Below are positions 22,913 through 34,600 of a stretch of DNA of 64,000 nucleotides, in pieces (the first letter of the stretch is position 1; every line of letters starts with the position of its first letter). The stretch comes from Phalacrocorax aristotelis (taxonomy: Eukaryota; Chordata; Aves; Suliformes; Phalacrocoracidae). The stretch is from positions 37,804,512 through 37,868,511 of the forward strand of contig NC_134281.1 of the NCBI RefSeq assembly GCF_949628215.1, read 5' to 3'. Under the pieces are notes generated by a model. The model was not told the origin of the DNA. It saw nothing but the letters and a program-made list of their open reading frames with translations, and made no database searches. A program made the position numbers and the translations under genes.

Positions 22913-24689
22913 CTTTATCAAAACTTGTTTGACACACAGAACAATCTGCAGTTCATTGAGTCTTATAAGAGTTCTGTTGGCCCAGAAACCAGGGCATCTC
23001 CAAGTATTCTCGTTCATGTGTTTGTAGCCTTTGGCTAAGATTTTTGGTAAGTTTGCTGTCCAAAAATTGTGCTCTTGAGATTAAACCCATTAGATAATAA
23101 TACATGTCCACAACCCAGGCTATGAGGTGGGATGCTGATTAGCTAAGCTAATTTAGGAACAGAACAAATGTGAGGAGCAGTGATTGTATTAGTTCAATAA
23201 AATATCTGATTGCACTTCCAGAAATAAATTAATTGCAGTGTTCAAAACTATGCTTTGCATATTAGAATTTTACCTGATCAGTATTTTGTTAAATTTTGAT
23301 ATTAAAGATGCTTCCAAAACAAAATTTAAATTAAAAATACCCAAGGCAATATTTGCTTTTTGCTTACTGCTTTAGATTTATTCTACCTCAATCAATATAA
23401 ATAGTTACTCTTATTTAACAAATCGTAGTTGCTTTCCTGTGTTCTAAACAGACTTTATATCTGAGCTATTGAGCCTGACTCTGCAATTTATTACTCCATG
23501 TTGTTCGTCCTGTTAGAAATTGTAAGAGCTTTTCCAACATACAGGATTGCAGCACTGGACCTATAAGCTTTGCTTTTTATTTAAAGCCAAGAAATCGGTG
23601 AATAAATTCTAATACTGCCTGCAGTTTCCCAGCCTTTTGGATGACAGTTTGCCACTCTCTGTTACTGGAACACATTACTATTTATGGAAGATATGCACAT
23701 ATTTCAGTGTCCATAAATCATATGCAAACATCTGTTCTTTAGATCAGTAGATGGAGTATTGTAACTGCTTTTTACATTAATATCCATGAAGTAATGCTCA
23801 CCTACTGATATTACGCTTAAACTTTAATAATTTAGCAAATATTTCAGTAAATTAACTTTTCAGGCAATGTAAGTCAAAACAGTAGAAATTGCAAACACAG
23901 CCTGGCATAGAGTTCTGTGTGGCCTGTACCCAAAAAATGTACAATAGAGGGGGTAAATATTAAGAGCCATATGATGAACTCATCTATAACACAAGAGGTT
24001 CTGTTAGTAGTTCCCCATACTCATTACTGCCTTTGAAGGGAATTTCTTCCCATCCCCCTTCCTGTGATAGGCTTAAATGGGCATCCTTTTCTTATTTGAT
24101 GAATCTGGATTGTGGGTAGACGTCTACATTTTTGTCTTAGTAGTATGATCTATTTCCCATGTGATCCTGCAGGCAAAATTCTAAGGCCAATAACTGTGAA
24201 GCTGCACTCAGAAAACACGTGGTACATGTGGAAAGAGAGACTATGTATAACTTGAAATGTAAGATGTGGGAAGGACAATATTGTATGATAGGATGGGTGC
24301 TGGATGGAAAGGCAGAGAATAAGAGTTTTCTTATTCTGTCTTTCTTCACTCTTAGTGTTAGTATTCTTTTCATGAAGTGTTTTTAGCTCTAAAGAGAAGA
24401 ATCTTCAGAATATTTCTGTTTAGTGTTTAGGTCAAGCATTCATTTGGTTGTCATATGTACCAAGACCATGGATTCATTGATAGTTTTTCAACACCTTGTT
24501 TGTATTTATTTTATGGGTGTAGAGACTTGATATTTTGAGGCTAGACCTATAAATGTCAGCATGACAATTGAATTTTCATAGAATGAAGGTATGTATAAAA
24601 ATAGAGGATAAAAATATTCTATATTTCTAAAAGTTGTTGAGTCCTACTGTAGTAAAGTGTGAGATAATAGAATGCAGTTCTTTACCTGC

Positions 24690-24710
24690 AAAAAAAAAAA
24701 AAAAAAAAAA
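24690..24710. repeat. A21 homopolymer
   Basis: Twenty-one A, followed by GGGCTG. It could be a retroposition tail on the plus strand, but I recognise nothing retroposed upstream. Confidence 0.8.
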
Positions 24711-25169
24711 GGGCTGATTGATTTTAATTTGCCTACTAATCTTGGTTTTAAAAAAACTAACCTGCTTCAGAATGAACGGGGAATCCCCATCTTAGGATTT
24801 CTGGAATATTTCAGTAGTTTGCGTGCTGTCTTTTAGGTTCTTCACAGTGACTAAACAAAAAACATTTACAGAAAAATATGTTTGGGGCTTTTAAAACCTT
24901 TTGTTTAATTTGTGCTTTTGAATTTAATTTTATTTTTAGAAGTTACCAGAAAAGGTGTTTGAGTGCATGTTAGCTTAGGGATTCTTCCTGTGTCTGTATC
25001 TCACTCCCAGAGCAGTGTGCAGTAACAACTGGCTTTAATATCCCATCCCCCTCTTCTTTCTGAGTCACCATAGGAACAGACTGCGAGAATTACCAAATTC
25101 AAATAATTATGGTCCTGCTACACAAAGTTTCTTTTGATCAAGAGAAAGTCATTTGAACCCTAATGTTTA

Positions 25170-25262
25170 GTGGGTAATACTTACAGCCTCATAAAAGTGT
25201 AGTGATGGCTGATATCTCATAGTGCTTTGAACATGTGAAGTGCTATATAAACAATATAGGGC
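25170..25262 (+). mobile_element. MIR-like SINE 3' portion (relic)
   Basis: The order GTAATACTTAC..CCTCATA...GTGTAGTGATG, then AGTGCTTTGAACATG.GAAGTGCTATATAAA, follows the 3' half and tail of MIR (core-SINE) elements, in which a CTCATAGG.TGTTGTGAGG block precedes AAGTGCTTTGA and GCTATATAA. MIR and L2 share this tail type, so an L2-type end is the alternative. The 5' tRNA-like head is not clearly readable. This is an ancient inactive copy known as a class from many amniotes. Confidence 0.55.
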
Positions 25263-27207
25263 TATTGCACACAACTCAAGCTATTAGCATTTGAGGCACA
25301 CTGCCCCAGGCCCTTATTGGGGAAATCACGTCTTCACTGGAAAAGAGGCACCTTTTTGGGTTCTGTGTCTGCTTCCAGATTAAGTATCAGGAGCTGTCTA
25401 GGTAGCGTGTAGATATGAAAAAGAAAAAAAGTATGTGTTTTCAAATACTATGTTCATTACACAGTACTGGATACTAACTGAAGGCAGACGGCATTCTGTT
25501 AGAACTGCGATTCTGAAAATGTAAGGATGGTAAATCATTGCCTGTTTGCATTATTTCCTTGCTGTAATAGGGTTTTGGCATTCTTGCATTTTTTTCCTTT
25601 GTGAAATTTCTGCATGCAAATCTGTTAGTTGCTAACATACTCAGTATTTTTCATTGTCATTTGAGACAGATGAGAGATTGTGCTTCATCTTTGTTCCTAA
25701 AAATATCACCATACTTTACAGAAGTTAGACCACAAATGCAATTCAAGAGCATGTTGAACACTCCATGGGTGCCTGTGTGGAAATGGTGAAATCTTGTTCT
25801 TAAGATATCAATACAAGTTAAGAAAATATTAGAGGACACTTGCTAAACATCTGGTGTAACATCTATCTATTAGAGCTGAAGGTACTGTTCAGATGGGAAC
25901 AAAGTTTTGATAGGATTGATGGCATTGCCTGGTTTTCTTCATTTTGACTCTGTCGCACATTCTGCATGCTCTGTTAAATAAAGGCTACTGCTTAGGACCC
26001 ACAAGATGTGCCTATTTTGCTATGACTACCATGTGCAGTCAGGGGTAGTAGAAAGGCTCATGGCTGTCTTCAGGGAGAAGAGGAAGTACCTTGAAATCTT
26101 TTTATGCCAGTCATTGCTCCAGTTTAAAAACAAAACAGTTCTTGGTCCATGGTTGGCAAAACGTTCTTTTTGCCTTTTGATGGTGTAACTTATAATTTTC
26201 AACAACAAAGACCATTCTAAAGAATAGCATTTTTCTGCTTTCTTGGGTTGTTTTTTTCTCCTTGTGTCTGAAGCTAAGCTTTTAGGCATGTTAAATGATG
26301 TAAACAAGTTTTGGATTTTTGTTACTGTTATCTAGGAACAAACATTCGAAACAAATATGCTATTGAATCAACCCTAAAAAGCTCTGAACACAGAATAAGC
26401 TCAGGCCTTGAAGGACTCGGCACACAGTTTAAATATTTAGCATAGCAAAACCCATTGCAGTAAAATTACTTGTACTGGATCCAGTGATTTACAGCATGAA
26501 CGAGAAGCAAAATCCCATATAGTCAGAGAGCAAATGCCTAGTTCCTTTACTGTTTTCTGTTGGGTTTTCTAGGTGTTTTTTTTTTTATTTGTTGGTTGTT
26601 TTTTTCTTTATGAAGACCTACGCACACAAACTACTTTCTTTCTGCCCTGGCAAAGGTATTTTTAAGTAATATATATTCTTCTAAAGAAAAATAGCCCACA
26701 GTAAATAGATACAAGATCACAGGAACTGTTGTAAAAGCCTTATCTTTATAATGTTTTTAATCTGCCTGTATTTTTGTGGTATTCTCAACATCCTCCTCCT
26801 TGTCCCTGTTGAGCTCATCTGCCCTTTGAAAAGCACTTTGTGCTCCAGTGACCACTTTAAACTTTCCATTGACAAAATTAAGCTGGACTCCTAATTTATT
26901 TTCCCAACAGAAAGTGTGAGTTGAAAGTGGTCATTGGCCCAAAAACCTATGGTGAGAGCAAAGATGATTTTATTGAGAAGGGGGAGTGACATTTGGTCTC
27001 CTTTTCTCTGTTCTTCAATCCCCTTCTGCTAATTTCTTATAACCCTCTTGCTTCTTTCCCCCTCCCAGACTCCCAGGAAACTGCAATTCCTACACTACTT
27101 CCTGAAGTTTCCCCTTTCCAGCCCCACAGCAGTGGGGTTTCCCTATTTGTAGCCATCTGCTGCAGTAAGGAAGGGTAGGCCAGGAAATAAAGCAATGTTT
27201 GGGACCT

Positions 27208-27332
27208 TGACTGAAACTGGTTTGTGGCTCCAAACTCTACCTCTTAAAACCATGGAAAGACCGATTGGTAGATTGTCAATGAAGTAAATGAGTGAATGGG
27301 ATGAGGGAAAGCCTGCATAGCCAAAGGAAGTG
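27208..27332 (+). repeat. Old repeat, copy 1 of a local pair
   Basis: This segment aligns along its length with 28528-28653. Shared blocks include GAAACTGGTT, TCCAAAC.CT..CTCTTAA, AGTGAAT.GGATG and CCAAAG.AAG. By eye, about 70 percent of the first 48 bases agree, and less after that. The family is not recognised. It is either an old dispersed repeat or an ancient local duplication. Confidence 0.5.
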
Positions 27333-28429
27333 GAGGTTATTAAACTATTCCCTCTGCTTCACAAATGCTTATGTGTGTGTTAAAAATACATGCAAACATA
27401 CACACAGATATAGTTTAATGTGTTGGAGGAAAGGAAAATGTCTTTTCCTTTTGGAGATTTAAGGGGATCGGATTTGTACATCTGTAACATCCAGAAGGCT
27501 CAAATATAAATAAAATGTATTTCTACACAACTGGGTCTTGCTTTTCTGCAGCACCTAGTACATTTAAACCAACCTGTAGTGAACTAGTAGTTTTTGGAGT
27601 AAGTGAATAACATTTCATGCAGCCAGCAGAAAAATCTTGAGAGATCTACTGTTATCATCTCAGTAACCACTCTTAATCAACAAAACGTATTCTGAACAAC
27701 TATAGGTGACGTTTGCTATTCTGGCAAGTTTTGTTTCTGCATCAATATTGCCTTGGATTTATAAAACCTTTCTTGCTTAGGTACCTACCAATTTTCTTGC
27801 TATGGGTAAACAGGAGGGGAAATCACATTTAAATTTCTGTGCTGCTTAAAGGTGTTCTGTTTGTATTTTTCTTTAGAAAAAATCTGGATGAAATTCCATT
27901 TAGTGGGAAGGCTCCATCACTTAAGTCCTATGGTAGCTCTATACTCTGAACACCTAATGCAAAGACATTATGCTGGTTCTTAGCAGATAGGGATTAATTC
28001 ATAGCGAATATGACCCAGGTGGTAAGAAACTATAGCTGAAAGTGCTAGGTTAAAAGCACAAGTCAGCTAGGTACATAAATATTACATGGCTATATCTTTA
28101 ATGGGTTCCTGTCGTAGACTTGCTTTGTTTAAAGATTTCCATAACCCTGCTGATTTATTGCATCTTTTCTAGAAGTATGCTGTTAGCAGGAAACTCAGTT
28201 GAAGCACTTTCAATCATGTTGGAGGATCATTATACTTTCACTTGAATAACTAATTAGTTGCAAGAAATTAAGTACTGCTGTTTAGCACAAAAACACTTCC
28301 AAGAAGGGCTTTAATTTTTGTTGTGGAAAATGTCCTCAGGCACTTGAGGAGGGGGGTAGAAGGGAGAAATAATGAACCTGCTGTCTTTTAATATAACTTT
28401 TGTTTTAAGTTCAACCTGATAACTAGCAG

Positions 28430-28500
28430 GCAGCATAGCTGTCTGAATAGGGCACTGCACTTGGTCTTGGGAGAAATATGTTCTAATCTTGCCAGTCCCA
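28430..28500 (+). mobile_element. Possible tRNA-derived SINE head
   Basis: GCATAGCTGTCTGAATAGGG, a GCACT..ACTTGG..T..GGAGA stretch, and TTCTAATCTTGCC at 28481-28493 resemble the head of MIR-type SINEs, with the last element in the place of the RNA polymerase III B box (GTTCGAATCC). The match is weak and the tail is not visible. Confidence 0.3.
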
Positions 28501-28527
28501 TGGATGTGATGGCTGACCTCATCCCAT

Positions 28528-28653
28528 TGATAGAAACTGGTTGAAAGTTCCAAACACTGTCTCTTAAGGCTGTGGGAGACAAACTATGAGACTGAGGAAG
28601 AAATAAGTTAGTGAATAGGATGGAAGGAAGAATATAATATGACCAAAGAAAGG
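28528..28653 (+). repeat. Old repeat, copy 2 of a local pair
   Basis: This is the counterpart of 27208-27332, same orientation, 1.32 kb downstream. It lies directly after a SINE-head-like segment, so the pair may be the body of an old SINE or LINE end, but copy 1 lacks a recognisable head. Confidence 0.5.
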
Positions 28654-29589
28654 ATATAGCCAGTCTGTTCATGTCTCTGGAACTTATTTTTCTTGTGAAA
28701 TGTGGATGATGCTTAGTTGGCATATTGGAGTCTAGTCTGAGTGTCTTGCATCAGAGTTCAGTATTACTGTCATATGCTGTTAACAACACTGCTAATGTAA
28801 TGTAAGACACAGTGAAGTAAGGAAGGAAAGAGCAGCTAAAACACTTAGCAATTTGCTGCACCTCTCCTAGGGCAAAAACTGGAATGAAATTGAAGACAAA
28901 TGGTTTCTGAAATCTAGATCCTTCTATAATACATAAAATCCATTTAACGAGGCAAAAGCAGAGTGACAAATCCTGGTCTCTTTTTTTTTTCTCTGGAACT
29001 GCCATTTCACCCCCTCTATGTGAGAAATATACATATAAAATATATTTTAAAATCATAAAATAAAAAAAATCCTTATGAGGCATATACAAATCAGTAATTT
29101 CTTTTCAGTTTTCTACTCCTTCTATTGCAGAGGCAGTGAATTCCTCAAGTATTTGGAGAGAGAGAGAAGTATCGTTTAGTAATGTGAGGGCAAAGGGGAG
29201 GGGAAGCTTATTGGCGTTCTTTGCTCTCCCCTTCTCTCCACCCACACTTGCAAGATTAGAAAGTTAAGCATCAGTATATGTATCTGAGATGTGGTGATAC
29301 AGAAATGCTGGGAATTATTCAGTGCAAAAAGGGAGTGGGCTACTGTAGTCATGACAAACTCCTCCTGAATATCAAAAATAAGGATAACATTAACCCATTC
29401 CTATAATGCTTTTAACACTTTTCCCTCTCCTCTGTTCTTTGCCTTCTTTCCGATGCTTACTCTTAAGCACCTATTTTGGTTACCTGAATGTTAGGATCAG
29501 AATCTCATTCAGCTGTTTGTGATTATATTGGATTACCTGCGTGGTATAAGTGTCTCCTGAAAATATTCACGTAAACTCAGTACTTGCCG

Positions 29590-29741
29590 GATGTGTGTTG
29601 TTTTGGTTTTATGTTTTTTGTTTTGGGTTGGTGGTTGGTTTGGTTCGGGTTTTTTTTTGCTAGGTTTGCAACTTATTTTATTGGCACATGTGAATACAGT
29701 GGAGAGGAAGGTTGTGTCTTTGGATGGGGGGGGGAGGGTGG
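29590..29741. repeat. GT-rich tract and G9 run
   Basis: 29590-29660 is GT-rich, with GGTTGGTGGTTGG and a nine-T run. A nine-G run with flanking G clusters follows at 29726-29741. These explain the W/G/F-rich and P/T/K-rich open frames on opposite strands here. Confidence 0.75.
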
Positions 29742-29948
29742 TTTGCATATGTGCATGCCAGGAAATCTAACTTCATGTGGAAGAAAACAGCAGAGCTGCC
29801 TTTTAGAAAAAAAGATGTGAGCAATGCCATAACATTTTTCAATCCAGCCCATGATAGCATTTTTCTTGAGGAGCTCTCTGGCCCAGACAATTCCAGATTG
29901 GGCATGCTGCCACTGAAAAAATCAGCACAAATATAGACAGCCAAGAGT

Positions 29949-29978
29949 TTGTGTGTGTGCATGTGTGTTTACACATGT
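29949..29978. repeat. Imperfect (GT)n microsatellite
   Basis: GTGTGTGTGC, ATGTGTGT and ACACATGT follow each other. The ACACATGTG end partly mirrors the start, so a small hairpin is possible. Confidence 0.6.
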
Positions 29979-30280
29979 GCAAGCCACTCTGCTTCAAGAT
30001 AGCCGTACATAAGAGCCCCTTAGGAAAAAGGAAGGGAGAATGGCTTAGTGAAAGTTCTTTACCACTTTATAGTAAATAATCTTCCCGATTTTTCAAAAAC
30101 AATATGTTACCCTGAAACTGCATGCAGCGGATTCCAAAAGGACCAAGGGATTTTGAAAGATCCCTTCCCTTGACACTCAGTGGAATTTCTGCTCAAAATT
30201 CCAGTGCTTTTTCTGCAGCACTGAAAAGTGAAATCTAGTGCAAGAATAGCATAGAAACGTGTTAAATTCAGTGCAATGTA

Positions 30281-30344
30281 TCATAGAATCATAGAATGGT
30301 TTTGGTTGTAAAGGGACCTTTAGAGGTCATCTAGTCCAACCCCC
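30281..30344 (-). mobile_element. CR1 3' tail, very short copy
   Basis: Read on the minus strand this is the last ~64 bases of an avian CR1: GTTGGACTAGATGACCTC..AAAGG, then CCATTCTATGATTCTATGA, the diagnostic CR1 terminal octamer repeat. It is cut off only 64 bases from the 3' end and abuts a second CR1 tail. CR1 copies are typically 5'-truncated in this way because target-primed reverse transcription stops early. No coding sequence remains. Confidence 0.88.
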
Positions 30345-30455
30345 ATATCACAGAATCACAGGTTGGAAGGGACCTCAGGGATCATCTAGTCCAACTTTTC
30401 TAGGAAGCGCAGAGTCTAAACAAGATGTCCCAGCACCCTGTCCAGACAACTCTTT
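30345..30455 (-). mobile_element. Second CR1 3' tail, abutting the first
   Basis: On the minus strand, CAGGGTGCTGGGACATCTTG..., then GTTGGACTAGATGATCCCTGAGGTCCC and CCTGTGATTCTGTGAT mark another avian CR1 3' end. It carries the GATTCTGTGAT variant of the terminal repeat, so it comes from a different subfamily or copy than its neighbour. Same orientation as the neighbour, with essentially no spacer. The open frame at 30375-30578 on the minus strand is only read-through of this tail into unique sequence. Confidence 0.85.
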
Positions 30456-31149
30456 CAGATGAATGTAATGCCTAAGATTCTTCAGTTCTAGTAGCTGTGG
30501 CTCATCCAAAATCTGTAGTAATCCATAGTAATTACAACTGAGTAATATATATATGAATATAAAACCATTAACAGACATTCAAGATACAGGGTGTTGACAG
30601 ATACCTTAATTTTCCTTTCCCCTTTATGAACATGTTCTCTGGTTTGTTCCCATTACCTAATTTTGTCTTACTTGCTCTTCCATTTTGATCTGTAACCATT
30701 CAATGAGTTTAACGCATCCTCAAATAACAGGTGCTGACTTTGAGAGCAGTTTCAAACTTCAGTTTGGACTTCTGCCTGCAGTTCAGATTGGGTTCATTTG
30801 AGTTCTTACTCAGATCTAAATCTTGAAATTCCTTCCCACTTTGATACTTTTACTCATGCCACATCAAATATTGACTTGCTAATGTTCAGACATCAGCTGT
30901 CCCTATGCTGTGGAAAATATATGTCCTTCATAGTCTTGTATAATCAAAAGAAGTGGAAAATACGTAGTCTAAGAACCCTAAATATCTAGGGAGAAAAGAA
31001 TGTAAGATTCTTCTTTTAAAGGAAAACCTTTGAAATACAATTAAAACAAATAGTGAGCTATGTTTCCCTCACATTTACACTTCAGAGGTTGGAAGAAATC
31101 ACAAAACACAAAGGCTGATCATGAATGAATCAATAGCAGAATAACCCAG

Positions 31150-31625
31150 TTTAAGAAGGACAGGGAACTGCTCAAGCAAGTCCAGTGGAGAGCTATGAAG
31201 ATGATCGGGGACTGGAGCATCTTCCTTATGAGGAAGGGCTGAGACCTCTGGGTTTGTTCAACCTGGACAAGAGAAGACTGAGGGGGGGATCTTATCAATG
31301 CTTATAAATATCTGAAGGGTAGATATCAAGAGGATGGGACCAGACTCTTTTCAGTGGTGCCCAACGACAGGACAAAGGGCAATGGGCACAAGTTGGAACA
31401 CAGAAAGTTCCACCTAAACATGAGGAAAAACTCCTCTGTGAGGGTGACAGAGCAGTGGAACAGGCTGCCCAGAGAGGTTGTGGAGTCTCCTTCCCTGGAA
31501 ACATTGAAAACCTGCCTGGAGGCATTCCTTTGTCCCCTGTTCTAGGTGTGCCTGCTCAAGCAGGGGGTTTGGACAAGATGATCTCCAGAAGTCCCTTCCA
31601 ACCCCTATCATTCTGGATTCTGTAA
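31150..31625 (+). mobile_element. CR1 LINE, 5'-truncated 3' end
   Basis: A continuous avian CR1 3' end. It runs from a GGACAGGGAACTGCT segment through the C-terminal part of ORF2 to the 3' UTR, which ends in TTTGGACAAGATGATCTCCAGAAGTCCCTTCC and the terminal ATTCTGGATTCTGT repeat. It covers about the last 0.48 kb of a ~4.5 kb element, so it lacks the endonuclease and reverse transcriptase. It is much better preserved than the relics at 5.9 and 38.6 kb, so it is a later insertion. The subfamily is not assigned; a repeat-masking search would settle it. Confidence 0.94.
31288..31545 (+). pseudogene. CR1 ORF2 C-terminal fragment
   Basis: The open frame reads [11 protein letters not shown], then DRTKGNGHKLE, FHLNMRKN and [17 protein letters not shown] before a stop at 31543-31545. 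This is the conserved C-terminal region downstream of the CR1 reverse transcriptase; its exact role in the family is not well defined. Upstream, the frame is broken twice relative to the family: about one base lost near 31208, and one extra G in the seven-G run at 31282-31288. Together these restore the original frame, so the downstream part still reads correctly. There is no start codon of its own and no host promoter; it is not expected to be expressed as a protein. Confidence 0.85.
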
Positions 31626-34600
31626 CTCTAGGCCTCTTTACTGAGAAATTGTGTCTATACAGATGGAGTATGTTGAGCCAAGACCGCTGAGGGACAGGCA
31701 GAGAAATATTACTTCAAGTGGATTATCGGAAAAAGCATGTAACTATGTTCCATTCTTTCCATTAGGAAACTCATATGTATTAGCTGTATGTAACCAGCTA
31801 ATTTTCTATTTCAGTAGCTGTGCATGCATGTAGTTGAAAAGACCAAGTAAATGAGAAAGTGAGTTGGGTTGGTCATGCATTTGAGAATCCTTTCTTTGAT
31901 TAGGCCTATGCTGAGAAAACCAAATGTGTGGGGATTAGCTCCTAAAGCACATTCCAGGTGATTTCAGATAAATGGAAAGTTTCACCGTGCGACTTGAAAA
32001 AAGGTTCTGAATAGGAGAAAGTATGCTTCTGTGCACGGTATAGTGCAGTAAGATTCTGCCCTCCCCTACCCTTTCCTCCTCTACTGAGGGCTTAAACCAA
32101 CCTTATGTGTATTCCTTTCTGTTTTCCCAAGGTATAAGTCTGTAAACATGTCTTTATGCAGATGAGTAAATATGTTTCTGCAAAATTTTACAGCACACAA
32201 GCATCCATAGCTTGTGCATCTCATCAGCTGATTCCATTTGACGTTCAACAACAAAACATGGCTATTTTTCTGAAATGATCAGCAGTTTTTCATACAGAGC
32301 TGGTGGTGACAAATGAGTTTCTCTAGTTAAAAATTCCTTATATGTGTAGTGAATGAGTACAAATTCACTATCTTTATAATTACAAAGACTTGGAGTTTTA
32401 TACTGTGTGCAGATTATACCATGTCTCATGACAATTAAGAACTAACAATCTTTCATGCATTATGGCTTCTTTGTGCCTAAAATGTTTGATATATTAGATG
32501 TTTGTCAGAGACACATAGAAGCTGAATGATGAATAATGTCTTTGGCATTCTGCCCAGGATATTTTTCCCCACTATCTTTATTAAAAAAAAGAAAAAAAAG
32601 GGAAAAGAAAAATTAATGTAGTTTTGGGGCTTAGGACCTACTCTTTCTCATTCTTTCTTGTGCTATTTTGAGCCTTTGTATAACACTAGTATCAACTATT
32701 CTATCAACATCTTTGAAAAGCACCTACCAGGCTGCCAGATTACTGATGCAGAGAAGCTAGGTGGTGCCAGAAAAATCAGTCACTCTGTGCTAAATTTTGC
32801 TGCTGGCTCCAATCCCTGTCTCTCAGAGTCTGTAGAAGTCTAATCTTCTGTTCTTCAGTGAAAAGATAGCAGGAATTAAAAATGCCATCTGAATATGCTG
32901 TTACGTAACAAATGTCTTGCCATCCTGCATGGATAAGGAGTTAAACTGATCTCTGGTCTCAAATGGTAGCAAGGTCCTATTTTGTTTCCTTTTGGTATTT
33001 TATATTACATGGAATGCCTTTATGCTCAGCTACTGTGGTATTTGTCATTCAGTTCTTCATTTGCCAAGACTTAAGTTTAGTGAATTTAGAAATTCTTCTA
33101 TTTTAAATGAAGTGTTTTACTGCCAATCAAGTCTAAATATCAACATCAAACTGCCTTGCATGTGCACAGAACGCCAACCAGCAGAGTATCTATAAAGCAA
33201 CTCAGCTGTCCCCAGCTTCCACCACTCAGGTGATGTCTGTACAGAGCTGGCATACTGAAAAATAAAATGGTGTAATATTAAAATCGGGAAAATGTAATGC
33301 TGAAGTTAATTTGCAAACAAATCCTTTTCACAATTGTAAATGCATCTTTATGGCATTTCCAGTTTTTATAGAATCCAGGGACCTTCCCAAAGTTATTGAG
33401 AGCCATTTGATTGTATAAGAAAGAATAGAATGAATTTTCCGATCACATTGACAATATGCAAATAATTTTTAGTAGGCATTTAAAACAATCATTACAAAAT
33501 TAGCCTAGTTTAAACCCGATCAAGCTGCATTATTTTGCTTAAATATGCTCCACTGCTGGCTTAGGTTCCTAACTAGCTCACACTACCTAAATTCGGTATC
33601 TGAAGCCTCAAAACACCCTATTCAGTACTTGTGTCACTATGGAGGTGCACAAACCCCCTGGCCACCAAAATGCCTGCCAGATGAATTCCCTACTGCTTAG
33701 GCCAGGCTGGCCTGAGCATCCCTCTGCAGAGGTGCCCTCCTGGCCTCACTTCAGCTTTTCTTGCACATCAGGCTTAAGCAGCATGCAGTTCCCTTCGCCT
33801 GTGCTTTCTGCTCCTATGAGTAGTCGTTAGAGCAAATCCTAAAGACGAGGGAAGTTGGTGCCTCAATTACCAAGCTGTAGCTGAGCATATTCTCTATTGC
33901 CAACTGCATATTTAATTGCTCCTTGCAAATTATGAAAGCTTATTGAGGGGGCAATTGAGAGCATCTTTCAATCAGAATATCTGGTAACAGGTTGGGGGTG
34001 GGGGGGATTTGTGTTCAAAATCCCATTGGTAAAGCTGGAATTTGAATCTAGGCCCTCCATGCCCTGAATGGGTTAAGCTATTCCTTGAGAGGGAGGCAGT
34101 AAAAATGCTTGTTCCTTTGTCAGTTGGGAGAGGAGAGTTTTCAGGGCCAAACTCCAGGAGAGAGTTCCTGGTCATATCACTGTAATGGCAGCAACACTGA
34201 ATATCAAGTTTCAAGCCTGCAGTTCTAGATCTACTCCCCTGCCTAATTTAGGAGTGCTCTTTTCAACCTGCTGACTTCTGAGAATCCTCTTATGTGCCTA
34301 GTTCTTTAAATAATACAGGTATCTGCCTAGATATAAATTTCTATGGATATTTCGGGTATAGATGCTTGGAAGATAACTACAACATTTATTATTTCTATAA
34401 CTTCAGTCCTTTGGTTGCTCTAACCTATCTTCAGGTCTTTCCCTCCTCCTTTGCCCCCCAGTTAGGAAATGGGTGTAATCATTGTGAGTTTTGGTTGACT
34501 CCTGTTGTCCTTAACTAAGAGGCTAATCCATTCTTTGCTGGACATTCTGTTTTCCTCTTAGGCCTAATTTAATCTTGCTCTTTCTGCTGAAGGGACAGCT

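Larger units (their letters stand above)
21991..25169. other. Unique AT-rich non-coding DNA, no gene seen
   Basis: Only a T16/A12 palindromic homopolymer pair (22885-22912) and a 21-A run (24690-24710) stand out. Short open frames on both strands have no recognisable domain. The 21-A run is not preceded by a recognisable SINE or processed-gene body. Confidence 0.65.
25263..30280. other. Non-coding DNA, no gene seen
   Basis: No exon or RNA gene can be supported. Visible content: a pair of mutually similar old repeats (27208-27332 and 28528-28653), a possible tRNA-derived SINE piece before the second, a 9-bp hairpin at 27430-27451, a (GA)n run near 29155-29168, and GT/G-rich simple sequence at 29590-29741. 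Overlapping open frames on opposite strands near 28.3-29.1 and 29.5-30.0 kb show no domains and partly translate these repeats. Confidence 0.65.

Noticed and set aside
24600..24710. A21 run as the tail of a processed pseudogene or SINE
   Set aside because: The preceding few hundred bases show no coding similarity and no tRNA or 7SL/5S-like head.
31295..31611. Antisense open frames over the 31 kb CR1
   Set aside because: They are reverse-strand shadows of the CR1 ORF2 C-terminus and 3' UTR.
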